Source of the DNA: Roseateles sp. YR242
GTDB taxonomy: Bacteria > Pseudomonadota > Gammaproteobacteria > Burkholderiales > Burkholderiaceae_C
Assembly (NCBI RefSeq): GCF_900109745.1
Contig: NZ_FOAV01000002.1
Span: 124,001-188,000 of the forward strand
Direction of reading: 5' to 3'
DNA length: 64,000 nucleotides
The notes under the pieces are model-generated. The model saw only the letters and a list, made by a program, of their open reading frames with translations. It was not told the origin of the DNA and ran no database searches. Below, one piece after another: positions 1-9,725 of the stretch (position 1 is its first letter; the number at the start of each line of letters is the position of its first letter). The position numbers and the translations under genes were made by a program.

Positions 1-247
1 GTTCGAGCGGCGCAGCGACGAGCGCTCACGCGTCTATTCCCACGAGCAGGACGAGATCGAACTGACACCGGCGCAAGAGGTGGCCTTTCGTCATCATCCA
101 GCCGCCTGGGAATTCTTCCGCGCGCAGGCGCCCAGCTACCAGCGCAGGTGCATCTGGAATGTGCTGAGCGCGAAGAAGGCGGACACACAGACCACGCGGC
201 TCAACAAGCTCATTGACGCGTCCGCCAAAGGTGAGCGGCTGGCCTGA
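1..247 (+). CDS. YdeI/OmpD-associated family protein, C-terminal 81 residues (5' end outside window)
   Basis: An open frame runs from base 2 to a TGA at 245–247. The translated end has the pattern of the YdeI/OmpD-associated family tail: a segment around PAAWEFFRAQAPSYQR, then a tryptophan followed by SAKKADTQTTRLNKLI and a short basic end. Proteins of this family are small and cytoplasmic and are often annotated as bacteriocin-protection proteins, although their biochemical role is unsettled. The gene converges on the patatin gene with about 30 bp between the stops. The assignment rests on the tail only, so the full domain structure cannot be judged. Confidence 0.7.
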   Translation, partial: FERRSDERSRVYSHEQDEIELTPAQEVAFRHHPAAWEFFRAQAPSYQRRCIWNVLSAKKADTQTTRLNKLIDASAKGERLA

Positions 248-276
248 GCCACCGGCGCGCAGCGCGCTTGACTGGC

Positions 277-1242
277 TCAGCGCGTCTTCGCGGCGATCGC
301 CCGCTTGATCTGCGGCAACATGGCCAGCGCCGCCTCGCGCCCGACCTGGATGGCACGGCGCCGAACGGTGAAGTCGGAACCGCTGAACCCGTCCAGCCGC
401 GGCCGCAACACGATGTCGGCCTCCTTCAATTCGTACTGGCTGATGGACCGCCCCATGATGGAGAAGGTCTGCATCAGCATGCGCATGGCATCGCCGGGCA
501 CCTTCGGGTCGGGCGGCTCGCTGATGTCCACGGCAATGACCAGGTCCGCGCCCATCTGCTTGGCGAAGCGCACCGGCACCGGTGCCACCAGGCCACCATC
601 CACATACTCCCGCGTGCCGATCTTGACCGGCTGGAACACCGCCGGCACAGCGCTGGAGGCGCGCACGGCCACCCCCACATCGCCCTGACGGAACAGGATG
701 GGGGTGCCGTCGCCCAGGTCCGTGGCCACGATGCCCAGCGGCACCGGCAGCTGTTCAATGCCCCGGTTGCCGGTCTTCTCGCGGATGAAGCGCGCCAGCG
801 CCTCACCACGGATCAGGCCTCGGATGGGGAAGGTCCAATCGGTGATGGCGCCCTCGTCCATGGATTCGGCGAGCGTCGCCAGCTCCTTGCCATTGCGCCC
901 GGACGCATAAAGCGCCCCCACCAGGCTGCCGGCGGAGGTGCCCGCCACCAGATCCACCTTGATGCCCTGCTCTTCCAGCACCTGGATGACACCGACGTGG
1001 GCAAAACCACGCGCCGCTCCACCGCCCAGCGCCAGGCCGATGCGCGGGGGCTTGGGCGGTGGCTTGGGCGTGATGGGGGCCGGCAGCTCGGTCTCCACGG
1101 GCGCCTGGACCACGGGGGCCGGCGTCGGGGAGGGGGCGGGCGCGGGTGTCATCACCGTGCAGGCGGACAGGACACAAGCGCTGAACGCAGCGAAGAGGCT
1201 CAGCCCACGGCGGCGGCCGGGCTGGAAAGAAACTGGGGACAT
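277..1242 (-). CDS. patatin-like phospholipase lipoprotein (RssA-like)
   Basis: Patatin-type serine acyl hydrolase, 321 aa. The N-terminus has a basic stretch, a hydrophobic core and the lipobox LSAC, so it is probably a lipoprotein, and then a Pro/Ala-rich linker. The oxyanion loop GGGAARGFAHVG starts the patatin domain; the nucleophile is Ser103 in GTSAGS and the acid is Asp215 in YVDGG, giving the Ser-Asp dyad of the family. The chosen ATG (1242) precedes a clean signal peptide; an in-frame ATG at 1275 would add 11 residues, and neither has a strong ribosome binding site. It is divergent from the acylase gene, and the two share the 1243–1368 promoter region. Substrate not predictable; phospholipid or lysophospholipid is expected for the family. 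Confidence 0.85.
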   Translation of the reverse strand: MSPVSFQPGRRRGLSLFAAFSACVLSACTVMTPAPAPSPTPAPVVQAPVETELPAPITPKPPPKPPRIGLALGGGAARGFAHVGVIQVLEEQGIKVDLVAGTSAGSLVGALYASGRNGKELATLAESMDEGAITDWTFPIRGLIRGEALARFIREKTGNRGIEQLPVPLGIVATDLGDGTPILFRQGDVGVAVRASSAVPAVFQPVKIGTREYVDGGLVAPVPVRFAKQMGADLVIAVDISEPPDPKVPGDAMRMLMQTFSIMGRSISQYELKEADIVLRPRLDGFSGSDFTVRRRAIQVGREAALAMLPQIKRAIAAKTR

Positions 1243-1368
1243 GGCGGCGGATTCTAGGGAAAGTCTGCGCCCCATCTCGCGGGACTTCTGCAGCTTGCGT
1301 AGGGAATCTGTGTGAGGGGTCGGCGGGATTGAATATGCTGTGCGGCGATGGATATCGAGGGAGACCAC

Positions 1369-3792
1369 ATGAACAAGACCGTCGGACGCCCCTGGGGGCG
1401 TTGGGCCCTCCGCACCCTGGCGGGCATCGTGGTGGCGCTGCTGCTGGCGGTGCTCGCGGCCTGGCTGCTGGTGCGCGGCAGTCGCCCCCAGCTGGACGGT
1501 GACATCCGCCTGCCCGACCTGAGCCAGCCGCTGGACATCAGCCGCGACGAGCGCGGCACCGTCACGCTTGCTGGCCAGGACCGCCTGGACATCGCCCGAG
1601 GGCTGGGCTATGTGCACGCCCAGGAGCGCTTCTTCGAAATGGACCTGACGCGCCGCTCCGCCGCCGGAGAGCTCTCCGCGCTGTTCGGGGAAAAGGCCCT
1701 CGATCGGGATCGCCAGCGCCGCGTCCATCGCCTGCGCGCCCGCCTGACCGAGCGCTTCCCCACCCTGCCACCACAGGACCGTGCACTGCTGCAGGCGTAT
1801 GCGGACGGTGTCAACGCCGGGCTGCATGCGTTGCCGATGCGGGGCTGGCAATACCTGCTGCTGCGCGCAGCGCCCCAGGACTGGACCCCCGTGGACTCCC
1901 TGCTGGTGATCAGCGAGATGTATTTCATGCTTCAGTCCGGCAGTTTCGAAGCCGGGCTGGAACGTGCGCTGGTGCGGGAGAAGGCTGGCGACACCGTCTA
2001 CCACTGGCTCTATCCGCGTGGTGGCCGCTGGGATGCGCCGCTGGACGGCAGCAGCGTGCCGCCCGCACCCATGCCCACGCCCGCCGAGATCGATCTGCGC
2101 GTGGGCCGCGCCAAAGGCACCACGGATCTCGCCACCGGGGGGCAGGTCGTGCTGGCGGACCCCCGCCACACGCCCTGGGTGTCCCCGCTGGACACCTGGA
2201 TCGACAGCCGCCTGGCCGCCCTGGACGCCCCACCCGTCATTGGCAGCAACAACTGGGCGGTGTCCGGCCAGCGCAGCAGCCACGGCGGGGCCATCCTCGC
2301 CGACGACATGCACCTGGGGCTGGGCGTGCCCAGCATCTGGTTCCGCGCGCAATTCCAGATCGGCACTGGCCCCACGGGCCTGCGCGCCGCTGGCGTCACC
2401 CTGCCGGGCTTGCCGGCCCTGGTTGTCGGCAGCAACGGCCATGTGGCCTGGGGCTTCACCAATGCCTACGGCCAATGGTTCGACTGGGTGGAAGTTCCCG
2501 CCGATGCCCGGCTGGTGACGCGTGAAGAGACCTTGCTCGTCCACAACGGCGCTTCGCAGACCTTCAAGGTGGAGGAGCTGGAAGGCGCGCCGGTGGTGTC
2601 CAGGGATGGGCAGCGCCGCTTCGCGCTGCACTGGATCGCGCAGGAAGGCGAGGCTTACAACCTGGCCCTGGATGAGATGCTGCAGGCCCGCCAGGTGAGC
2701 GATGCGCTGGCCGTGGCCCAGCGCGCCGGCATGCCCCACCAGAACCTGGTGACGGCGGACAAGGAGGGCCAGATCGGCTGGACCATCGCCGGCCGCCTGT
2801 GGTCGCAGCCGGGCCTGGAGAAGAGCCAGGGCCGCCTGATGGATCTGGCGGCACTGCGCCACAGCTGGCTGGCGCCGGCGCAGTCCCCGCAGATCGTGTC
2901 ACCTGCGCAAGACCAGTTGTGGACGGCCAACAGCCGCCAGTTGGGCGGCGCCCAGGCAGAGTTGATCGGCGATGGAGGCTTCGACCTGGGCGCCCGTGCC
3001 CGCCAGATCCGCGAGCGCCTGAGCGAGACACACAAGCATGATGAAGCCAGCATCGGCGCCATCCACCTGGACAACGAAGCGCGCTTCATGAAGACCTGGG
3101 CGGACCGGCTGCAGGGGTTGCTGAAGGCGCATCCGGAACAGGCCGGCCTGGCCCGCTTGTTGGCGGGCTGGAACGGCACGGCGGACGCGGATCAGGTGGC
3201 CTACCGGCTGGTGCGCACCACACGGCTCAACACGCTCAACCTGCTATGGGAGGCCTGGACACGCCCGTTCCTGGGCGACCGTCAGGACGATGCGAAGCAG
3301 CGCATCCGCTGGCGCAACCAGTTTGAATATGCGGCGGTCCAGGCACTGGATGAGAAGCCTGCCCACCTGCTGCCGGTCGGGCAGACCGATTGGGACGCCC
3401 TGCTGCTGGCGCAACTGAACGAAGCGGTCAAGGAGATGACGGCCAGCGGTCCACTGGGGCAGGCCACCTGGGGCCAGCAAAACGCCAGCCACATCCAGCA
3501 TGTGCTGGCCAAGGCCATCCCTGCGCTCTCACGCTGGCTGGACATGCCGACCCTTCCGCAAGGCGGCGACAGCAACCTGCCCCATGTGGCGGGGCCGGCC
3601 TTTGGGCAGTCAGAGCGGCTGGTGGTGTCACCCGGCCGCGAGGAGCAGGCCTGGCTCTCCATGCCGGGCGGCCAGAGCGGGCACCCCATGTCGCCGTACT
3701 ACGGTGCCGGGCATGAGGACTGGGTCCAGGCCCGAAGGACGCCGCTGCTGGCGGGGGCTGAGCAGCATCGTCTGACCGCCGTGGCGAAGTGA
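1369..3792 (+). CDS. penicillin acylase family protein (Ntn-hydrolase)
   Basis: About 807 aa. An N-terminal membrane/secretion segment (roughly residues 14–35, Leu/Ala/Val-rich) precedes the alpha part. The autocatalytic cleavage site is visible as GSNNWAVSG, with Ser293 as the expected N-terminal nucleophile of the beta chain, followed by the family hallmark DDMHLGLGVPS. Later the beta chain carries NTLNLLWEAW and a C-terminal SMPGGQSGHPMSPYYGAGHEDW, typical of acylases. Members deacylate beta-lactams, acyl-homoserine lactones or other N-acyl amides in the periplasm; which one applies here cannot be read from sequence. Start chosen at 1369 because GAGGGAG lies about 8 nt upstream; an ATG 21 nt earlier is in frame but has no such site. 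Confidence 0.88.
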   Translation: MNKTVGRPWGRWALRTLAGIVVALLLAVLAAWLLVRGSRPQLDGDIRLPDLSQPLDISRDERGTVTLAGQDRLDIARGLGYVHAQERFFEMDLTRRSAAGELSALFGEKALDRDRQRRVHRLRARLTERFPTLPPQDRALLQAYADGVNAGLHALPMRGWQYLLLRAAPQDWTPVDSLLVISEMYFMLQSGSFEAGLERALVREKAGDTVYHWLYPRGGRWDAPLDGSSVPPAPMPTPAEIDLRVGRAKGTTDLATGGQVVLADPRHTPWVSPLDTWIDSRLAALDAPPVIGSNNWAVSGQRSSHGGAILADDMHLGLGVPSIWFRAQFQIGTGPTGLRAAGVTLPGLPALVVGSNGHVAWGFTNAYGQWFDWVEVPADARLVTREETLLVHNGASQTFKVEELEGAPVVSRDGQRRFALHWIAQEGEAYNLALDEMLQARQVSDALAVAQRAGMPHQNLVTADKEGQIGWTIAGRLWSQPGLEKSQGRLMDLAALRHSWLAPAQSPQIVSPAQDQLWTANSRQLGGAQAELIGDGGFDLGARARQIRERLSETHKHDEASIGAIHLDNEARFMKTWADRLQGLLKAHPEQAGLARLLAGWNGTADADQVAYRLVRTTRLNTLNLLWEAWTRPFLGDRQDDAKQRIRWRNQFEYAAVQALDEKPAHLLPVGQTDWDALLLAQLNEAVKEMTASGPLGQATWGQQNASHIQHVLAKAIPALSRWLDMPTLPQGGDSNLPHVAGPAFGQSERLVVSPGREEQAWLSMPGGQSGHPMSPYYGAGHEDWVQARRTPLLAGAEQHRLTAVAK

Positions 3793-3825
3793 AGCGAGGG
3801 GCGCGGCGGTGAACACCCAGCTTCC

Positions 3826-5022
3826 CTAGCCTGCAGTCACATTGAACACCTGCCGCAAATACGCCAGGAAGGTCTGATCCTCACACATCGTCTTGCCAGG
3901 GCTGTCCGACAGCTTGGCGACCGGCTGACCATTCACATGGGTCAGCTTCACCACGATGTTGAGGGTCTGCAGCCCCATGTCGTTGCTCAGCTTGGTGCCA
4001 ATGCCAAACCCCAGCTGCGTGCGGTCCGCAAAGTGGCGGTACAGCGAGATCGCCTTGGGCATGTCCAGCGCGTCCGAGAACACCAGGCGTTTGGTATGCG
4101 GGTCGATACGCAGCTTCTCGTAGTGCGCCAGCGCCTTCTCGCCCCACACCACCGGATCGCCCGAGTCGTGCCGCAGGCCATCGAAGAGCTTGCCGAAGTA
4201 GAGATCGAAATCCGCCAGGAAGGCATCCATGCTGATCACATCGGTCAGCGCAATGCCCAGGTCGCCTCGGTACTCCTGCACCCAGTCTTCCAGCGCGGCC
4301 TTCTGATGGTCCCGCAGGCGCACGCCCGTGGCCTGGTAGGTCTGCAGGTATTCGTGCGCCATGGTGCCGATGGGCACGAGGTCCAGCTCCTGGGCCAGCA
4401 GCACGTTGGACGTGCCGCGGAACTGCGTCGGCAACTCGGCCTTCAAGGTCGCCAGCACCTCGCGGTGCCACGGCCCGGAGAAGCGCCGGCGCAGGCCGAA
4501 GTCAAAGAACTGGAAGGGATGGCGGCGAGCAGGTTCGTCCCGCTCGAAGGCACGCAGCAGCTCAATCTTCTCCTGCAACCGACGACGGCCTTCCACCAGC
4601 GCCGCAGCGTTGTCGAAGCGGCGGAAGTACAACTCGTTGACCATCGCCAGCACGAAGATCTCGAAACCCATCACATGCACCTGCGGGCCGCGGATCACGA
4701 TGTCCAGACGCTCGCCGTCGGTATGGATGCTGACGAAGTCCCGCTGGAAACGGAAGATGCGCAGGAAGTCGATGAAGTCCGGCTTGATGAAGCGCAAGGT
4801 CCGCAGGTAGGCCAATTCGTCCGCGGTGAAGCTCAGCGAGCACAGATGGTCCAGCTCCCGGGAGAGGTCCTCCGCCAACGAGGCCAGCGGGTACTGCGGT
4901 GTATTGCGGCAGGCAAACCGGTATTCGGCCTGGGCCGTGGCGTGCCGATGCAGCATGGCCTGCCACATCGTGAACTTGTAGAGATCGGTTTCGAGCAGGC
5001 TTCGGATCACTGGGGCCGTCAT
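3826..5022 (-). CDS. pncB: nicotinate phosphoribosyltransferase
   Basis: 398 aa, close to the usual length of about 400. It makes nicotinate mononucleotide from nicotinate and PRPP with ATP, the first step of NAD salvage (Preiss-Handler pathway), in the cytoplasm. The start [13 protein letters not shown] is diagnostic; further on are [42 protein letters not shown] and RHDSGDP, all characteristic of PncB. The start is the ATG at 5022, with GGAG about 8 nt upstream. It converges on the acylase gene, with 33 bp between the stop codons. The last residues ([10 protein letters not shown]) suggest an intact C-terminus. No sign of operon partners. Confidence 0.96.
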   Translation of the reverse strand: MTAPVIRSLLETDLYKFTMWQAMLHRHATAQAEYRFACRNTPQYPLASLAEDLSRELDHLCSLSFTADELAYLRTLRFIKPDFIDFLRIFRFQRDFVSIHTDGERLDIVIRGPQVHVMGFEIFVLAMVNELYFRRFDNAAALVEGRRRLQEKIELLRAFERDEPARRHPFQFFDFGLRRRFSGPWHREVLATLKAELPTQFRGTSNVLLAQELDLVPIGTMAHEYLQTYQATGVRLRDHQKAALEDWVQEYRGDLGIALTDVISMDAFLADFDLYFGKLFDGLRHDSGDPVVWGEKALAHYEKLRIDPHTKRLVFSDALDMPKAISLYRHFADRTQLGFGIGTKLSNDMGLQTLNIVVKLTHVNGQPVAKLSDSPGKTMCEDQTFLAYLRQVFNVTAG

Positions 5023-5142
5023 GCGGTCATCTCCATGGCCAGGCGCGACACGCCGGGCGGATGGCATCAATAAGGTGGCGCCACTGTACCCGTGATGCTC
5101 CATGCTCGCTGGCGCCAGCAGGCATGACCGATACTGCCCCGG

Positions 5143-6012
5143 ATGCGCCCACTGCCTGCCTCCCCTTCCGCCCCCGCGACGCCGCGAAGCATGGCCGCCA
5201 TGGTGGTGACCATTGCCCTGGCGATGCTCGGATGGATCGCACCGGCCAGGCCCGCGCTGGCCCAGATCCCGATTGCCATCGACCCGGTGCCCGACATGGC
5301 CGCTGCGCGACGCACCGTGTATGGCGGCGCGACCTGGCGCGGCCCACAACTCACCGAATTCTTCGGCGGTGGCTCACGCGTCTCCATCCAGGCCGCCGTG
5401 ACCGAGGTCTACCGCCAGCGTTATGCGGACCAGGGCACCGAGAAGCTGATGCTGGTCTACCAGCTCACGCCCGGGCCGCGTGACCAGTTCCGCTGCGGCG
5501 GGTGTGTGCCGGCCTTGGGTGCAGCCCTCTTTGCGGCCGATGCACAGGGCCGCTGGCAGCTGCGCGCACGTGGCCTTTTGCTGATGCCTGGCGCCCCAGG
5601 CTCCGGCGATGAAGACCTGCAGATGCTGCAGGTGGCCGACGACCGCTGGGCCCTGCGCAGCCGCCGCCTCGATGTGGTCGCCGGCCTGGAAAGCCGCAGT
5701 GAACGCCTGGTGGTGGAACAAGGCGATCAACTGGTGCTGGCCCTGGACGAAGGCTTCAAGGACAAACCAGGCCCGGCCGCCTGCGGTGCCGGTGCCGCGC
5801 CTCAGGCCACTGGCGTGAGCGTGCTCAGCCCTGGTGCCGGCCCGCGCGTGGAAGTGGTGCTGCGCTTCAACGAAGGCCGCTGCCCCGGGCCGGAACCGCG
5901 TGTCGTGCGGCAGCGCATGACGCTGCGGGACGGCCGGTTCCAGCTCGACGACACGCAGGCGGCGCCCGATGCCGCGCCGCCCTATCTCGGCCCGGACCTG
6001 AGCGCGCGCTGA
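5143..6012 (+). CDS. hypothetical secreted protein
   Basis: Up to 289 aa. A signal peptide is seen as [18 protein letters not shown] followed by ARPALAQ, with a likely cleavage after ALA-Q. The mature part contains a CGGC motif near residue 120, possibly a redox or metal pair, and two further cysteines, with no recognised fold. The first ATG (5143) would give a long n-region; the ATG at 5191 gives a compact signal peptide and may be the true start. Neither has a strong ribosome binding site. It is divergent from pncB with 120 bp between. I do not recognise the family. Codon usage has the strong GC3 bias of its neighbours, which supports it being a real gene. Confidence 0.7.
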   Translation: MRPLPASPSAPATPRSMAAMVVTIALAMLGWIAPARPALAQIPIAIDPVPDMAAARRTVYGGATWRGPQLTEFFGGGSRVSIQAAVTEVYRQRYADQGTEKLMLVYQLTPGPRDQFRCGGCVPALGAALFAADAQGRWQLRARGLLLMPGAPGSGDEDLQMLQVADDRWALRSRRLDVVAGLESRSERLVVEQGDQLVLALDEGFKDKPGPAACGAGAAPQATGVSVLSPGAGPRVEVVLRFNEGRCPGPEPRVVRQRMTLRDGRFQLDDTQAAPDAAPPYLGPDLSAR

Positions 6013-6073
6013 ACCGCCCGCTTCACGTCGGCCCTTGAAGGCTGCCCGGTGAATCAGGCCTGCTGAACACCGG

Positions 6074-6499
6074 TCACGACAGCTTGTAGGTCTGCAGATG
6101 GATGCTGGTCTCGGTGGCCCCAATGCCCTTGATCAACCGCACCCGCTCCAGGATGTCGGCCAATTCATTCAGCGTGTCCGCCCGCAACTCCGCCAGCAGG
6201 TCCCACCGGCCATTGGTGTCGAACATGCCGGCCACCCCGGGTTCGCCCAGCAGGATGCCCACCACCTCCCGCGTCCGATTGCCCTCCACCGCGATGCTCA
6301 TCCAGGCGGTGATCTGCTTGGGCGCCACATCCGCCCGCAGGCGCACGGTGTAGCCGACGATCTGCCCGCTGGCCTCCAGCTTGGCCAGACGGTTGGTCAC
6401 CGTCCCGCGTGAAACCTTGAGCTTGTGCGCCAACGTGGCGATGCTGTCTCTAGCGTTTTGCCGGAGCAGGGCGAGAAGTTGCTGGTCCAGGGTGTCCAT
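6074..6499 (-). CDS. Lrp/AsnC family transcriptional regulator
   Basis: 141 aa, the usual Lrp/AsnC size. An N-terminal winged helix-turn-helix (LDQQLLALLRQNARDSIATL, then KLKVSRGTVTNRLAKLEASG) is followed by an alpha-beta RAM ligand domain with GVAGMFDTNGRWDLLAELRA. The ATG at 6499 was preferred over an upstream in-frame start because MDTLDQQLL is the canonical Lrp N-terminus. It is transcribed away from the ornithine cyclodeaminase gene. This arrangement is common for Lrp-type regulators that control an adjacent amino-acid catabolic gene in response to its substrate, so control of ocd by an amino acid such as ornithine, arginine or proline is inferred. Confidence 0.92.
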   Translation of the reverse strand: MDTLDQQLLALLRQNARDSIATLAHKLKVSRGTVTNRLAKLEASGQIVGYTVRLRADVAPKQITAWMSIAVEGNRTREVVGILLGEPGVAGMFDTNGRWDLLAELRADTLNELADILERVRLIKGIGATETSIHLQTYKLS

Positions 6500-6538
6500 G
6501 GTGTGCGGTGCTGCAAAACGGTAGTCAACTCTGACGAA

Positions 6539-6557
6539 ATGCGCAATCCATTGGCAT
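6539..6557. promoter_or_regulatory. candidate Lrp-type operator (imperfect dyad)
   Basis: A 19-bp imperfect dyad of form ATGC-N11-GCAT, with an additional A/T pair inside, sits between the divergent Lrp-type gene and ocd. Lrp/AsnC sites are usually weak dyads of about 15 bp, so it is a plausible binding site for the neighbouring regulator. It is a single copy and the match is short, so chance is possible. Confidence 0.3.
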
Positions 6558-6634
6558 TCTTGATCAAGTTTCTGGCTTCCCGCTGACAGCATCCCTCTTC
6601 AAGATCGGGTCATTGCCACCCCTCGCGCCCGCCT

Positions 6635-7729
6635 ATGACCCGCCTGCTCACCCCCAAGGACGTCGCCCGGATCGTCCACCACCACGGCCTTGCCAGCACC
6701 CTGGACCAACTGGCTCATGCCATCGCCGAGGATTACGCCCGATGGGCCGCCTTCGACAAGAGCGCGCGGGTCGCTCACCACTCGGCCGAGGGCGTGATTG
6801 AGCTGATGCCCATCACCGACAGCCAGCTCTACAGCTTCAAGTACGTCAATGGTCACCCCAAAAACCACCAGGTGGGCCTGCCCACCGTCATGGCTTTCGG
6901 CGTGCTCGCGGATGTGGACACCGGCACCCCCACCCTGCTGTCCGAACTGACCCTCAGCACCGCGCTGCGCACCGCCGCCACATCAGCCCTGGCCGCCCGC
7001 CATCTGGCCCGGCCCGATGCCCGCGTGATGGCCCTGATCGGCAACGGCGCCCAGAGCGAGTTCCAGGCGCTGGCGTTCCACCACCTCCTGGGCATCACGG
7101 AGATTCGGGTGTTCGACATCGACCCGGCCGCGACCGACAAGCTGGCGCGCCACCTGGGCACCGTGCCTGGCCTGCAGTTGGTGCGATGTGCCAGCACGGC
7201 CGAAGCCGTGCGTGGCGCGGATATCGTCACCACCGTCACGGCGGACAAACGCAACGCCACCATCATCACGCCGGACATGCTGGAGCCCGGCATGCACATC
7301 AATGGCGTGGGGGGGGACTGCCCAGGCAAGACCGAACTGCACGCCGAGGTGCTGGCCCGTGGCCGTGTGGTGGTGGAGTTCGAACCCCAAACCCGCGTGG
7401 AGGGCGATTTGCAGCAGATGCCGGCAGACTTCCCGGTGACCGAGCTGCATCAGGTGCTGAGCGGTGCAGCCGCCGGCCGCCAGTCCAAGGACGAGATCAC
7501 CGTGTTCGATTCCGTTGGTTTTGCGCTGGAAGACTTTTCCACGCTTCGCTGGCTGAACGAGCAGTCGCAGGCACTGGGCATCGGGCAGCCGCTGTCCCTG
7601 ATCCCCGCGCTGACAGACCCGCGCGACCTGTTCGGTCAGTTGACCCCGGAACGCTGCAGCACACCGGAGGTCGCAGCAGCAGCGCCCATCCCGGCCACCC
7701 GTCAGGCTGGGAAGCCGGTAATAGTCTGA
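6635..7729 (+). CDS. ocd: ornithine cyclodeaminase
   Basis: 364 aa. It converts L-ornithine to L-proline and ammonia with bound NAD in the cytoplasm. It belongs to the mu-crystallin/OCD family: LYSFKYVNGHPKNHQ and LPTVMAFGVLADVDTGTP match the substrate region, ALRTAATSALAARHLA and the Rossmann-type loop MALIGNGAQSEFQALAF bind NAD, and HINGVGGDCPGKTEL and ITVFDSVGFALEDF are strongly OCD-like. The length fits the longer bacterial OCD group. It is divergently paired with the Lrp-type regulator, about 135 bp apart. Alternative members of the superfamily (alanine or lysine dehydrogenases) are less likely because of the GGDCPGKTEL region. Confidence 0.93.
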   Translation: MTRLLTPKDVARIVHHHGLASTLDQLAHAIAEDYARWAAFDKSARVAHHSAEGVIELMPITDSQLYSFKYVNGHPKNHQVGLPTVMAFGVLADVDTGTPTLLSELTLSTALRTAATSALAARHLARPDARVMALIGNGAQSEFQALAFHHLLGITEIRVFDIDPAATDKLARHLGTVPGLQLVRCASTAEAVRGADIVTTVTADKRNATIITPDMLEPGMHINGVGGDCPGKTELHAEVLARGRVVVEFEPQTRVEGDLQQMPADFPVTELHQVLSGAAAGRQSKDEITVFDSVGFALEDFSTLRWLNEQSQALGIGQPLSLIPALTDPRDLFGQLTPERCSTPEVAAAAPIPATRQAGKPVIV

Positions 7730-7843
7730 CATAACGTGAATTGCTAGCCGGCCACCCCCCTACCCGCCCGTTGCCAGACGTCAGGGCGCCGACAGAAGAT
7801 ATCGGGCTTCGCTTCGGACCGGCCGAGGCTTTCCCGCATATCC

Positions 7844-9658
7844 ATGTCGTCCAACGTTCGTGGTGCGCCCTCGACGGACAAGGGCCACTGGCTCCAGTTT
7901 TCCGTCACCTCGGTCATCGCCATCCTGCTGATGTGCATGGTCAACCTGCACTTCGGCCTGGTCGAGCAGACCCGTCAGGCGCAAGGTCTGGGCCAGACGC
8001 TGCTGGAAGGCATGGCGCCCATGTCCGATGCGGCCCGGCCCTTTGCCATGCGCTCGGCGCTGGAGCACTACCACACGCTCGAAGACCTGGCCCTGTGCCA
8101 AGGTGACGCCTGCCGCCACGCCTTCGGCGATCCAGTCACTCGGCTGCCGTGCGCCGAGGGGGGTGATTGGGGCCTGTGCGTGGAGGTCAATTCGCTCCAG
8201 GACCCTTCTGTGTCGCTGCAGATGCAGTTGGACCCCAGCGGGGTCTATGAGGATGTGGGTCGGGATGTCGGCATCCTCGTCGCCGCCCAGATGCTGGGCA
8301 TGGTGGTCTGGCTGCTGAGTTCACGCCGCCAGCGGCAGCTGTTGCGGGACACTGAACAGCGCCTGCGTCGCGCAGCCACGACCGATCCGCTCACCGGGCT
8401 GCTCAACCGCAGTGCCTTTGATGAGGTCATTGACCAGGCGCTGCTGCGCACCCCGCGTGACGGCTGGATCCTTTATCTGGACCTGGACGGCTTCAAGGGC
8501 ATCAACGACCAGCACGGCCATCCCATCGGGGATGCCGTGATCGTGGCCATCGGTGGGCGCCTGCGCAACGCCTTCAAGGCCGACGGCCAGGTGGCGCGGC
8601 TGGGGGGTGATGAGTTCGGCATCCTGGTCACCGGCTCGCCGTTGCGGCCGGTCGAAGCCATCTTCAAGTCACTGTTCGATGCCCTGGAAGCCCCGGTGGC
8701 CGCGCATCGGCTCTCGCTCAAGGTGGGCGGCAGCGTGGGCGCCGCGCGGTTGGGCCCAGACGTGGGCTCGGCGGCCGAAGCACAGCGCCGGGCGGACATC
8801 GCCATGTACGAGGCCAAGCGCCAGGGGCGCCATCAGGCGGCCGTCTTTGATGCCAGCCAGGATGTCGCCCGCCAGCGCGACTACCGCCTGCGTCTGGACC
8901 TGCGCAGCGCCCTGGCCCGCGATGAACTGCACGTGGCCTATCAGCCCTTGGTCAACGCCAATGGCCAGTTGCATGCGCTGGAGGCACTGGCGCGCTGGAA
9001 CCACCCCACCCTGGGGCCCATAGGCCCCGATGTGTTCATCCCGCTGGCCGAAGCCTCCGGCCTGATCGGTGCGTTGGGCCAGGCGGTGGTGCGCCACGCC
9101 TGCAACGATCTGGTTGCCTTGCGCCGGCAAGGCGTGATGGTGCCCCGCATCGCCATCAACATCTCCGCCCAGCAACTGGCCGACGCCCGGCTGACGCAGG
9201 ACCTGCTGGAGCATCTGGGCGCCGCCGGCCTGAGCCCGGCCGACCTGGAGCTGGAGATCACCGAAACCACCATCATGGACCCCGACAGCCGGGCGCCCGC
9301 CCAGCTGGAGCGGCTGGCGGCCGAAGGCTTCGACCTGGCCATCGATGACTTCGGGACGGGCTACTCCTCCTTCTCCCGCCTGCAGACCCTGCCGGCGCGC
9401 ACCCTGAAGCTGGACCGCACCTTCATCCGCGCGCTGGACACCCCCCACGGCCAACTGCTCGCGCGCACCATGCTCGACCTGGGCCGCCAACTCGGCATGA
9501 TCTGCGTGGCCGAGGGCGTGGAAACCCATGCGCAAGCTGACTGGCTGCTGAGCCACCAATGCGAGGTGCTGCAGGGCTACCTGTTCGGGCGGCCCATGCC
9601 GGCTGAAGGGCTGGTGCAGTGGGCGCTCGACCGTCGGGCGCCTTCAGTCGCCGCGTAA
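7844..9658 (+). CDS. membrane GGDEF-EAL cyclic-di-GMP protein
   Basis: 604 aa. A transmembrane helix near residues 18–40 is followed by a short periplasmic domain of about 100 residues with four cysteines, and a second helix near 142–160. Then come a GGDEF domain with intact GGDEF at 254–258 and an EAL domain with EALARW (Glu380), NISAQQL, LEITETTIM, DDFGTGYS, the KLDRTFI lysine and AEGVETHAQ. Both active sites look complete, so it could make or degrade c-di-GMP; in such hybrids usually one activity dominates. The periplasmic cysteines suggest redox or ligand sensing, similar in layout to CSS-motif proteins, but no CSS triplet is seen. Transcribed alone. The start has no strong ribosome binding site. 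Confidence 0.92.
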   Translation: MSSNVRGAPSTDKGHWLQFSVTSVIAILLMCMVNLHFGLVEQTRQAQGLGQTLLEGMAPMSDAARPFAMRSALEHYHTLEDLALCQGDACRHAFGDPVTRLPCAEGGDWGLCVEVNSLQDPSVSLQMQLDPSGVYEDVGRDVGILVAAQMLGMVVWLLSSRRQRQLLRDTEQRLRRAATTDPLTGLLNRSAFDEVIDQALLRTPRDGWILYLDLDGFKGINDQHGHPIGDAVIVAIGGRLRNAFKADGQVARLGGDEFGILVTGSPLRPVEAIFKSLFDALEAPVAAHRLSLKVGGSVGAARLGPDVGSAAEAQRRADIAMYEAKRQGRHQAAVFDASQDVARQRDYRLRLDLRSALARDELHVAYQPLVNANGQLHALEALARWNHPTLGPIGPDVFIPLAEASGLIGALGQAVVRHACNDLVALRRQGVMVPRIAINISAQQLADARLTQDLLEHLGAAGLSPADLELEITETTIMDPDSRAPAQLERLAAEGFDLAIDDFGTGYSSFSRLQTLPARTLKLDRTFIRALDTPHGQLLARTMLDLGRQLGMICVAEGVETHAQADWLLSHQCEVLQGYLFGRPMPAEGLVQWALDRRAPSVAA

Positions 9659-9725
9659 GATGGCCGCCGGTTCCGGCCCGCACTGGCGGGCCGCATGAAC
9701 CGACTTCTCATCTTTGCCAGCACCC

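Noticed and set aside
1243-2862. Long open frame on the minus strand extending the patatin gene far upstream
   Set aside because: It is antisense to the acylase gene and exists because of the strong GC3 bias; a signal peptide with lipobox marks the real start near 1242.
3937-5073. 378-codon plus-strand frame over pncB
   Set aside because: Antisense shadow of a clear nicotinate phosphoribosyltransferase; His/Gln/Arg-rich product without family features.
9714-9725. TTG start extending YbiB by four residues
   Set aside because: The ATG at 9726 begins the conserved sequence, and no ribosome binding site favours the TTG.
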